Assembly (NCBI GenBank): GCA_029821255.1
Contig: JALGTS010000006.1
Coordinates: 1-13,333 of the forward strand
Direction of reading: 5' to 3'
From: Candidatus Zipacnadia bacterium
GTDB lineage: Bacteria > Armatimonadota > Zipacnadia > Zipacnadales > Zipacnadaceae
Length of the DNA: 13,333 nucleotides
A program made the translations under genes and the position numbers. A model generated the notes under the pieces. It saw nothing but the letters and a program-made list of their open reading frames with translations. It searched no databases and was not told the DNA's origin. Positions 1-7,045 of this stretch are shown here, piece after piece (positions within the stretch are counted from its first letter, which is position 1; each line of letters starts with the position of its first letter).

Positions 1-590
1 CCCTGGCTACCACCGGTGACCAGCACCGTGAATCTATCGGGTTCCAGTCCCAGCAACTCTTGACCCTGGGCAGGAGTGGCGGATAGTATTTGGCGGCGCA
101 CCGGAATGCCAACGTACTTTATCCTTCGCCCTGGAAGGTATCGGACTGTCCCAGGGAATGCCAGTGTGACTAACTGTGCTCCTCGGCTGAGTAGCCGTCC
201 TGTGCGATCGGGATAGGCATCGCCGATGTGAACTACTCGCGGAATTCGCAACAACCAGGCCGCCATGACCACCGGTGCGGCCACATATCCGCCCGTACCA
301 AGGACCACCGTGGGACGAAAACGCCGTAGCAGGCTGATAGCCTGTAGCAATGCCCGCAATAGGCCCGCGATGCTGGGCACCATCTGGCAGGACAGTTGAT
401 ACGGGAAGGGCCGTGCCGAGATGAACGCAGCCGGCAGGCCGCTTTGAGCCAGAACAGTATCATCCTGATCCGAAGAGGCAGCGATGATAAGGATTTCGGC
501 ATCAGCCTCGGCGAGCTGCTCGCCAACAGCGATGGCCGGAAAGAGATGACCAGCAGTTCCGCCACCTGCCAGCACAACTCTGGCGCTCAC
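1..590 (-). CDS. murG: MurG, lipid II synthase (N-terminal part, cut by window edge)
   Basis: This is the UDP-GlcNAc:undecaprenyl-PP-MurNAc-pentapeptide GlcNAc transferase, which turns lipid I into lipid II on the inner face of the membrane. About 196 residues are visible and the frame is open to position 1. Seen: the N-terminal glycine-rich loop GGGTAGHLFPA (residues 9-19, family GGTGGH), LGTGGYVAAPV (97-107, family GFGGYV), GIPVR (family GNPVR) and VTGGSQG at the edge, which begins the C-terminal Rossmann half. The start is GTG at 590-588. It is the only start after the in-frame ftsW stop, three bases downstream, with a weak AAGG site inside the end of ftsW. Odd: the acceptor-side HEQN motif reads HIGD (121-124). 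Glycosyltransferase family 28 membership and gene context make MurG the clear call; the divergence could reflect lineage or substrate. Confidence 0.93.
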   Translation of the reverse strand, partial: MSARVVLAGGGTAGHLFPAIAVGEQLAEADAEILIIAASSDQDDTVLAQSGLPAAFISARPFPYQLSCQMVPSIAGLLRALLQAISLLRRFRPTVVLGTGGYVAAPVVMAAWLLRIPRVVHIGDAYPDRTGRLLSRGAQLVTLAFPGTVRYLPGRRIKYVGIPVRRQILSATPAQGQELLGLEPDRFTVLVTGGSQ

Positions 591-593
591 ACG

Positions 594-1751
594 TCATCGC
601 CGCCTTGCATGTTTCTCATTGTCACGAGCCACTGCCAGCACCAGCCCCGCCCCAATCAAGGAGCTGACCAGACTACTGCCACCGGCGCTGATAAAGGGAA
701 GCGTAAGACCAGTCGGAGGAACGACGGCCGTGGCAACAGCGATATTGACCAACGCCTGGAGCGTCAAACTAATACCGATGCCAGCAGCAAGGAAGTAGCC
801 CAGGCGACTGTTGCTACGCCGTGCTATCTCGAAGGCCAGCACAGTAACCATCACAATAACCACTATCAGTCCCAACGCTCCCCATAATCCCAGTTCGCCA
901 GCGATTACACAATATATCGAGTCGGTGTGAGGCACCGGTAAGCCCTTCCACTTATCTGGACTCATACCCAAGCCCGTCCCCCAAGGTCCGCCCCGGGCGA
1001 TAGCAATCAGCATATGCAAAATGTGATTCCCGGCTCCACGGACATATTCTTCGGGATTAAGCCAGGCTTCAACCCGCGCAACGATATATGGCTTAGTAGA
1101 GCAATACATAAAGGCCCCACCCAATACACCCGCGGCTACGGGCACCAGATAACGCAGGCGAGCCCCCCCAATATAGGCCAAAGCCAGTGCCAGCAAAACT
1201 ATCAGCAGCGCCATGCCCTGGTCATGCTGCTTCATCAGCACAGTCAGCATCAGAGCAGTGGCAACAATCATAGGAAGAACTACCCGATATGCATTTTGCC
1301 GGTTGATCGCACCCTGGGCTAACAGAGTGGCCACTGCCGCAACATAGGCAATCTTGGCAAACTCGGACGGCTGTATACCCCATATCCAGCAGCGGGCATC
1401 ACCGACACTCCTGCCCCAAATCGCTGCTGCTGCCGTCAGAATTAGTCCTATCAGAAAAGCGGGACGACTTAACCACTTAATCCACTTCAACGGCACCAGG
1501 CTGACTACTATCATGGCAACCAGACCAATGCCAGCATATTTCAACTGACTTTTGAAAAACCAGTAGGGATCACTATGGTAAGGCACCGGGCGACCAGCCC
1601 GCGGAAAGCTCGCAGAGAAGACAAAAACAATCCCCAGTACCACCAACCCGTACACAACCAGCAGAAAGCGACGGCCCTCGCGGCCGTACCAGCTCGTCGT
1701 CTGCTCTGAGCCGGCTGCGGTGAGATCACGGGATTGGGCAACGCCGACCAC
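594..1751 (-). CDS. ftsW: FtsW/SpoVE-type SEDS peptidoglycan glycosyltransferase
   Basis: This polytopic SEDS-family polymerase (385 residues) uses lipid II to make glycan strands at the septum with its partner class B PBP. Seen: a cytoplasmic N-terminus of about 27 residues, then many hydrophobic segments; GIQPSEFAKIAY (125-136); the PHTD loop with D277, matching the essential Asp of SEDS proteins; and a C-terminal VPPTGLTLPFISAGGSS block (344-360). All are SEDS hallmarks. The GTG start lies three bases after the murD stop and has a good GGAGG site eight bases upstream (1764-1760). Divergent points: ARCW where family members have KRW, and KQHDQGM (174-180) where QPDxGT is usual. Division rather than elongation (RodA) is inferred from the position between murD and murG. 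A sporulation-specific SpoVE role cannot be judged. Confidence 0.95.
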   Translation of the reverse strand: MVGVAQSRDLTAAGSEQTTSWYGREGRRFLLVVYGLVVLGIVFVFSASFPRAGRPVPYHSDPYWFFKSQLKYAGIGLVAMIVVSLVPLKWIKWLSRPAFLIGLILTAAAAIWGRSVGDARCWIWGIQPSEFAKIAYVAAVATLLAQGAINRQNAYRVVLPMIVATALMLTVLMKQHDQGMALLIVLLALALAYIGGARLRYLVPVAAGVLGGAFMYCSTKPYIVARVEAWLNPEEYVRGAGNHILHMLIAIARGGPWGTGLGMSPDKWKGLPVPHTDSIYCVIAGELGLWGALGLIVVIVMVTVLAFEIARRSNSRLGYFLAAGIGISLTLQALVNIAVATAVVPPTGLTLPFISAGGSSLVSSLIGAGLVLAVARDNEKHARRR

Positions 1752-1754
1752 GGC

Positions 1755-3161
1755 TTACACCTCCGGCTTGGCTTCGCGTTGGGCAATTTGCCGCACCACA
1801 CGGATGAACTGCTCGCCACGGTGGGTTTGGTCCTCAAACATATCAAAACTGGCACAGCCGGGCAGCAACACCACAGTGTCACCCGGCTGAGCACGGCGGT
1901 AGCACTCTTCTACAGCCTCTTCCAAGCTGGCGGCCTGCATGGTAGCAGTACCCGCTCCGATAGCCGCTTCAATTGCCGGTCCGCTTTCCCCAATCAAGCA
2001 GACAAAACGGCATCTGCGAGCCAAATGTTGCCCGAACTGGGAAAAATCAACCTCTTTGCCCTGCCCACCAACAATAGCCAGCAGGGGCCCGGATAGCGTA
2101 CTAAGATCGGCTATAGCGGCAGCAGTATTGGTAGCCTTTGAATCATCAACAAATCGTACGCCCTGCACCTGGGCAACTTCCCTCAGTAGGTGATCGGCGG
2201 GGGTAAATCGTTTCAATCCCTCCGCTATTTGCTGACTGGTGGCCCCACACAGAGAGGCAGTCAAGGCAGCAGCCAGTGCATTCGTTATATTGTGCTCACC
2301 CGGTATGGGCATCTCACTTCGGGGCAAAATCTGCTGCGGCCCAGAGCCGGAGTCAATGACCAAGTAATCGTTCTCAACCCGCCCGGAGGTAGCAGATAAG
2401 CTGGTCGAGACAGTTAGTACCGTCCCGGAGATTCGGTGGCGCAGGGCAGCCACAGCTAAATCATCAATACAGAGCACACTGTAATCATCAGCTGTCTGAT
2501 TTTCGAATAAACGTAGCTTGGCGGCAACATATTCTTCCAGGTTAGCATGTCGGTCTAAGTGATCAGGTGCTATATTGAGCAAAACAGCTATCCAGGGATG
2601 GAAATGCTGGATGGTCTCAAGCTGAAAGCTGCTAACTTCGGCGACGACTATCTGCGCGCGCCGAGCACGCTCAATCTGGCTGATCACCGGCAGCCCAATA
2701 TTGCCCGCAACTACGTTGACAATACCGGCAGCATCAAGCATCAAACCGGTCATCGTCGTAGTCGTACCCTTTCCGTTGGTACCCGTAATGGCGATCATAG
2801 GCACCGGGCAAAAGCGATAGGCCAGCTCCAGCTCACCTATTACAGCAATTCCTGCGGCACGCGCTTGGGTCAAAGCCGGGTGGTCGTAGGGCACTCCTTG
2901 ACTGACCACCACCAAGTCGTGACTAGCTAACTGCTCCAGCTCGTGGAATTCGGCAACAACTTCAGCTCCCAAACTTACAACTTCGTGAATTGAATCAGCT
3001 ATCTGATCGGCTGGCTTGGCATCAGCACCGACAACCTGCGCACCTTGCCTGACCAGAAATCGCACACAGGACAGACCAGTCCGCGCCAACCCAATGACTG
3101 CAATACGCTTACCACCGAGATCGGGTGGCTGGGCGAAAACTGTATGTGTAGGAATAGTCAT
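1755..3161 (-). CDS. murD: MurD, UDP-MurNAc-L-Ala:D-glutamate ligase
   Basis: This cytoplasmic ATP-dependent ligase adds D-Glu to UDP-MurNAc-L-Ala. At 468 residues it is of usual length. Seen: an N-terminal UDP-binding Rossmann domain with GKRIAVIGLARTGLS (17-31); the central Mur ligase ATP loop ITGTNGKGTTTT (125-136); GNIGLP (153-158); EVSSFQLE (175-182); LNIAPDHLDRH (195-205); AAKLRLF with K215 at the position of the carbamylated lysine; GEHNITNALAA (288-298); DSKATN (340-345); and CASFDMF (436-442) with HRGEQF. The VSSFQLE and CASFDMF strings distinguish MurD from its paralogues. The ATG start has an AGGG site, and mraY ends nine bases upstream. Odd: the loop reads GKG instead of GKS/T, HRLE reads HLLRE, and GGxDKG reads GGQGKE. 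Confidence 0.97.
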   Translation of the reverse strand: MTIPTHTVFAQPPDLGGKRIAVIGLARTGLSCVRFLVRQGAQVVGADAKPADQIADSIHEVVSLGAEVVAEFHELEQLASHDLVVVSQGVPYDHPALTQARAAGIAVIGELELAYRFCPVPMIAITGTNGKGTTTTMTGLMLDAAGIVNVVAGNIGLPVISQIERARRAQIVVAEVSSFQLETIQHFHPWIAVLLNIAPDHLDRHANLEEYVAAKLRLFENQTADDYSVLCIDDLAVAALRHRISGTVLTVSTSLSATSGRVENDYLVIDSGSGPQQILPRSEMPIPGEHNITNALAAALTASLCGATSQQIAEGLKRFTPADHLLREVAQVQGVRFVDDSKATNTAAAIADLSTLSGPLLAIVGGQGKEVDFSQFGQHLARRCRFVCLIGESGPAIEAAIGAGTATMQAASLEEAVEECYRRAQPGDTVVLLPGCASFDMFEDQTHRGEQFIRVVRQIAQREAKPEV

Positions 3162-3170
3162 ATTATTACC

Positions 3171-4145
3171 CTAAACAAGATTGGCAGCAACGGCAATACC
3201 GGCCAACGCCGCCCCCAACCCCACCAGCCAAAAGCGAACCACTGTCTGCGGCTCAGCCCAGCCGCGTAGTTCAAAAGCATGATGAATAGGTGTCATTGCA
3301 AAAACTCTTCGGCCCGTCCAGCGGAACCAAATCACCTGAATCATCACACTCAGGGTTTCTGCAACAAACACCACTGCAATCAAAGCAAATACTAACTCAA
3401 TGCCGCCAGCGACGGCAATTCCTCCCAGTAGCGCTCCCAGACCCAGGCTGCCGACATCACCCATAAATATCTGCGCCGGGTAGCAATTGAACCACAAGAA
3501 GCCAGCGGCTGCACCTGCCATCACGGCACAGAGCCCCGCCAAGTGGTCAGCTCCTACAATCAAACAGACCACAGCCAACCCACCAGCACAGATCGCAGTC
3601 AATCCACCAGCCAGCCCATCTAGCCCGTCGGTGAGGTTGACTGCGTTGGCACTACCTACCACCACTAATACTCCTAATATGATATGTGCTGCGAGCGGTA
3701 GTCCCGCGAATCCCAACACCGAGCTTTGATTCGCCGGCATGAATCCCACTGCTACCCAGACAAAGCCCAGGGCCATGACTACTTCAACTGACAAGCGGTA
3801 GCGAGCTCTGATGCCCAGCGTAGAGCTACTGCGCAACTTCAGATAGTCGTCAGCGAAGCCAAGTGCCGCGAACACCGCTGCCAGCCACAGCACTGCTCCG
3901 ATCTGCCACTGGAAGAAGCCGGTTGATCTCACCACGACCATACCAGCAGTCAGCACAACTGCAATAATAGCCAGTCCGCCGGCTGAAGGTGTCCCCTGCT
4001 TGCGCTGGTGACGGCTCGGAGCATCCTCCCGCACTCGCGCCCGCCAATTCAGTCGACGAGACACCGCCAGATTTATAGCCGTCAAGCTCCCCGATGCCAA
4101 TAGGGCTCCGGTAAAGACGGTCGCCAACCCCGATAGCTCACTCAT
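3171..4145 (-). CDS. mraY: MraY, phospho-MurNAc-pentapeptide translocase
   Basis: This polytopic enzyme transfers phospho-MurNAc-pentapeptide from UDP to undecaprenyl phosphate, making lipid I. At 324 residues it is a normal length. Seen: RKQGTPSAGGLAI (48-60, family GTPTMGG); FADDYLKL with the Mg-site pair D99-D100 and K103; NAVNLTDGLDGLAGG (167-181); FMGDVGSLGLG (227-237) with the catalytic-type D230; and TPIHHAFELRGWAE (285-298), the family HHH loop. Alternating hydrophobic stretches fit about ten membrane helices. The start ATG overlaps the murF stop by eight bases (ATGAGTGA), so translation is probably coupled. Odd: the third His of the HHH loop is Ala (codon GCT). The MurF-MraY-MurD context and the NLTDGLDG string rule out WecA/TagO. 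Confidence 0.96.
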   Translation of the reverse strand: MSELSGLATVFTGALLASGSLTAINLAVSRRLNWRARVREDAPSRHQRKQGTPSAGGLAIIAVVLTAGMVVVRSTGFFQWQIGAVLWLAAVFAALGFADDYLKLRSSSTLGIRARYRLSVEVVMALGFVWVAVGFMPANQSSVLGFAGLPLAAHIILGVLVVVGSANAVNLTDGLDGLAGGLTAICAGGLAVVCLIVGADHLAGLCAVMAGAAAGFLWFNCYPAQIFMGDVGSLGLGALLGGIAVAGGIELVFALIAVVFVAETLSVMIQVIWFRWTGRRVFAMTPIHHAFELRGWAEPQTVVRFWLVGLGAALAGIAVAANLV

Positions 4146-5505
4146 CAGCCATCAATCCTTCAACTACCCGCTCCAGGGCCATAGCCCGCGAAGCTTTTAC
4201 TAAGACCACATCAGTCGCAGTAAGTTCAGGACGAATAAGAGCGACCGCCTCCTCAGCGCTTTCGGCCACGTCGGCGCGTAGGCCGCCGGCTGTCGCCTCT
4301 TCAACAGCAAGGGCACTCCAGCGCCCCACGCCTATCAACCAGTAGATACCTTCTTCCACACATAACCGCCCGATGTGGCGATGCTCCTCCTCAGTAGCTT
4401 CGCCTAACTCCAGCATATCTCCGAACACAAATATTTTGCGGCCCTCAACAGCCGAAAGCATTCTTAGTGCTGCGGCTACCGAGCGGGGAGCAGCGTTGTA
4501 GACATCATTGATTACAGTAGCTCCCTGAGAGGTGTGCACAATCTCCGTGCGCATCTCGGCAATAGGACAATCAGCCAGGCCGGCAGCGATATTAGCAGTG
4601 GAGCCAGTCACAGCCCAGGCCGTCGCCGCTGCCGCCGCTGCATTCACTACATTATGCTCCCCGGGGAGGCTGATCTGCAGCGGTACAGTCTCCATACCGA
4701 ACTGCAAAGCAAACTCCGCGCCTTGAAGTCCACGAAGTTTCACCTCTGCAATCCGCACATCCGCCCCGAGATGGTAACCGAATGATACTGTCGGACACGG
4801 AGACAGTTCCACAAAAAGGTTGTAGTAGAAGTCATCAGCATTGAGCACAGCCCTGCCTTCATCCGGCAGAGCCTCCAGCAGCTCGGCTTTGGCCTGGGCA
4901 ATAGCATCCCGGCTACCCAGCATGCCCAGATGAGTCTCCCCTACATTAGTGATAACACCTACCCGGGGGGAAGCCATTCGCGCGAGATAGCCGATTTCGC
5001 CCGCGCCGCGCATAGCTACTTCCACCACGCAATACCGATGTTGGGCAGTCAGCGAGAGCAACACACGCGGTACGCCTATTTCATTGTTGAGGTTTCCCGG
5101 AGCTACTAACGTTGGGCCATACTTGGCCAGAATCGAGCCGATCATATTCTTGGTCGTGGTCTTGCCTACACTGCCAGTGACAGCCACTACTGTTACATCA
5201 AGCTGGTTGCGATACCAACCCGCAAGCTGGCCGTAAGCGCGCAAGGTGTCCTTGACTATGATCAGGGGCTTCTCACCACTCAGCTCAGATGGTTCGCGCT
5301 CAACGACCGCTGCTGCCGCACCTCGGGCGAAAGCCTCAGCAACGAAGTTATGCCCATCAAAGCATTCGCCACATAAGGCTACAAACAGCTCCGCAGGCTG
5401 GATGGTGCGGCTGTCGGTACTTACGCCGCTAATTTGCCGCGTACCATTACCACCCCGTAACTCGCCATTGGTCACCTTAGCAACTTGTTTCAAAGTGATT
5501 CTCAT
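4138..5505 (-). CDS. murF: MurF, UDP-MurNAc-tripeptide:D-Ala-D-Ala ligase
   Basis: This cytoplasmic ligase adds the D-Ala-D-Ala dipeptide to complete UDP-MurNAc-pentapeptide. From the ATG at 5505 it has 455 residues, the family norm. Seen: the N-terminal substrate domain STDSRTIQPAELFVAL (29-44); the ATP loop VTGSVGKTTTKNMI (109-122); GNLNNEIGVP (137-146), typical of MurF; ITNVGETHLGMLGS (185-198); AQAKAELLEAL with the carbamylated-lysine position K206; LPGEHNVVNA (280-289); and FGDMLELG (361-368). The start was chosen over an in-frame codon at 5592, which would overlap murE by 77 bases, because family homology begins at MRITLKQV. The stop overlaps mraY. Odd: the DAYNANP block reads DVYNAAP (334-340), and KGSR near the end reads KASR. 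Confidence 0.96.
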   Translation of the reverse strand: MRITLKQVAKVTNGELRGGNGTRQISGVSTDSRTIQPAELFVALCGECFDGHNFVAEAFARGAAAAVVEREPSELSGEKPLIIVKDTLRAYGQLAGWYRNQLDVTVVAVTGSVGKTTTKNMIGSILAKYGPTLVAPGNLNNEIGVPRVLLSLTAQHRYCVVEVAMRGAGEIGYLARMASPRVGVITNVGETHLGMLGSRDAIAQAKAELLEALPDEGRAVLNADDFYYNLFVELSPCPTVSFGYHLGADVRIAEVKLRGLQGAEFALQFGMETVPLQISLPGEHNVVNAAAAAATAWAVTGSTANIAAGLADCPIAEMRTEIVHTSQGATVINDVYNAAPRSVAAALRMLSAVEGRKIFVFGDMLELGEATEEEHRHIGRLCVEEGIYWLIGVGRWSALAVEEATAGGLRADVAESAEEAVALIRPELTATDVVLVKASRAMALERVVEGLMADE

Positions 5506-5515
5506 ATTATTCTGC

Positions 5516-7015
5516 TCAAGTCTCGTCGCCGAGCTGGACGATGGCCTCGCGGGCCACTTCCCGGTCATCAAATGCAATTCTCCGGTCGCCAATTATCTGG
5601 TAAGTCTCATGCCCCTTGCCCGCGATAACCAGGATATCGCCCGGCTGACAGCGCTGGACAGCCATAAAGATGGCCCGTCTCCGATCCGGCTGAATCATAT
5701 AGTTGTCGCCCACTGCTCCCACTTTAATCTGGTCAATAATCGCCTCTGGTTCTTCCGAACGGGGGTTATCCGAGGTGATCACAGTGAAATCACTCAATGA
5801 AGTGGCGATCCGGCCCATCTGCGGGCGTTTGCCGGCATCGCGGTCGCCACCACAACCAAAGACGCACAGCAGCCGCGCCGGGGCCAGCTCGCGGGCTGCC
5901 TGCAAGACACTTTTTAGAGCGTTAGGCGTATGCGCATAGTCTACAATAACGGTGAAATCCTGACCTTCATCAATCCGCTCAAAGCGCCCCGGAACACCCT
6001 CTAACTGCTCCAAGCCGGTAACAATAGTGCCCAGCTCAACTCCCAACCTCCAACTGCAGGCCGCCGCAGCCAGCGCATTATACAGATTGAAGCTCCCCAT
6101 CAGATTCAGCTTGACCGGGGTTGGTTTGTGATCGGGCAAAGATAGCAGGAAATCTATCCCGCCGGTGCCCACTCGGATGCGGGACGCGCTAACCTGTGCT
6201 GCCTCGTCCAAGCCATAAGTGACAGTTGGTGCAGGAGTTTGCTGGACAATGCGTTTGCCGAAAACGTCATCAACGTTTATGATCGCAGCCATCACCTTAT
6301 TGGGCTCAGCCAACTCCGCATAATCGGTGAACAGACGCAACTTGGCAGCAAAATAGTCCTCCAGGTCAGTGTGGAAGTCAAGGTGATCTTGGGTAAGGTT
6401 GGTGAATATGGCAGCATCAAACTGACACATCCAAGTCCGCTGCTGCACCAGACCATGGGAGGAGACTTCCATAGTCACATGAGTTGCCCCGGCCTCCCGC
6501 ATCTGCGCCAGTAGCTTTTGCAGTTCGGCACTGCTGGGAGTGGTAAGTTTCGCTTCAAGCTCCTGGCCACATACGAACCAGGCAGGAGTGGTTAAAAGCC
6601 CGGTCCTGGCACCGGCTGCACGAAAGATGCTATCTACCAGGAAGGCAGTGGTAGTCTTTCCATTAGTTCCCGTTATGCCAACCAGCACCAGCTCGTTAGA
6701 AGGGTAACCCCAGAACTGGGCTGCAATCTCGGCGGCAGCGCGGCGCGAGTCAGCCACACGGACCGCACTGACGCCATCGGGAATCAGGTCAGCGTAGCTT
6801 TCTCTTGCGAAGACAATAGCCCCCGCCCCGCGCTGAACAGCCTCAGTAATGAAGTCGTGACCGTCGGCAGCATATCCTTCAATTGCCACAAACAGATTAC
6901 CTGGCTCAACTCGGCGTGAGTCAGTAGTCACACCCGTAATCGGCTCGTCAGCAACCAGGCGCCGCGTCTGCGCCCAGCGCTCGGTGAGATTGTCTAAACT
7001 TTTCTGTTTTCCCAC
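5516..7015 (-). CDS. murE: MurE, UDP-MurNAc-dipeptide:meso-diaminopimelate ligase
   Basis: This cytoplasmic ligase adds the third stem-peptide residue. It has 499 residues. Seen: TTDSRRVEPGNLFVAI (30-45); the ATP loop GITGTNGKTTT (113-123); TTPSSAEL (158-165); EVSSHGL (183-189); TNLTQDHLDFH (205-215); AAKLRLF with K225 at the carbamylated position; FNLYNALAA (309-317); VDYAHTPNAL (358-367); GCGGDRDAGKRPxMG (387-401); DNPR (416-419); and GKGHETYQ (467-474). DNPR is the established signature for meso-diaminopimelate over lysine. The GTG start follows a modest AGGTAGG site in the 30-base gap after the penicillin-binding protein gene. It is followed by murF after ten bases. Function and substrate are well supported by motif alone. 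Confidence 0.97.
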   Translation of the reverse strand: MGKQKSLDNLTERWAQTRRLVADEPITGVTTDSRRVEPGNLFVAIEGYAADGHDFITEAVQRGAGAIVFARESYADLIPDGVSAVRVADSRRAAAEIAAQFWGYPSNELVLVGITGTNGKTTTAFLVDSIFRAAGARTGLLTTPAWFVCGQELEAKLTTPSSAELQKLLAQMREAGATHVTMEVSSHGLVQQRTWMCQFDAAIFTNLTQDHLDFHTDLEDYFAAKLRLFTDYAELAEPNKVMAAIINVDDVFGKRIVQQTPAPTVTYGLDEAAQVSASRIRVGTGGIDFLLSLPDHKPTPVKLNLMGSFNLYNALAAAACSWRLGVELGTIVTGLEQLEGVPGRFERIDEGQDFTVIVDYAHTPNALKSVLQAARELAPARLLCVFGCGGDRDAGKRPQMGRIATSLSDFTVITSDNPRSEEPEAIIDQIKVGAVGDNYMIQPDRRRAIFMAVQRCQPGDILVIAGKGHETYQIIGDRRIAFDDREVAREAIVQLGDET

Positions 7016-7045
7016 AACTGCCTACCTGCCTGTTGCCCCCGGTTG

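Noticed and set aside
396..887. Plus-strand open frame of 163 codons over murG and ftsW
   Set aside because: Antisense shadow of two well-supported genes; no ribosome site and low-complexity composition without domain signature. The same applies to the other long plus-strand frames (5246-5800, 8006-8515, 11316-11768).
5506..5592. 29-codon extension of murF into murE
   Set aside because: The added residues are not MurF-like and family homology starts at the later ATG.
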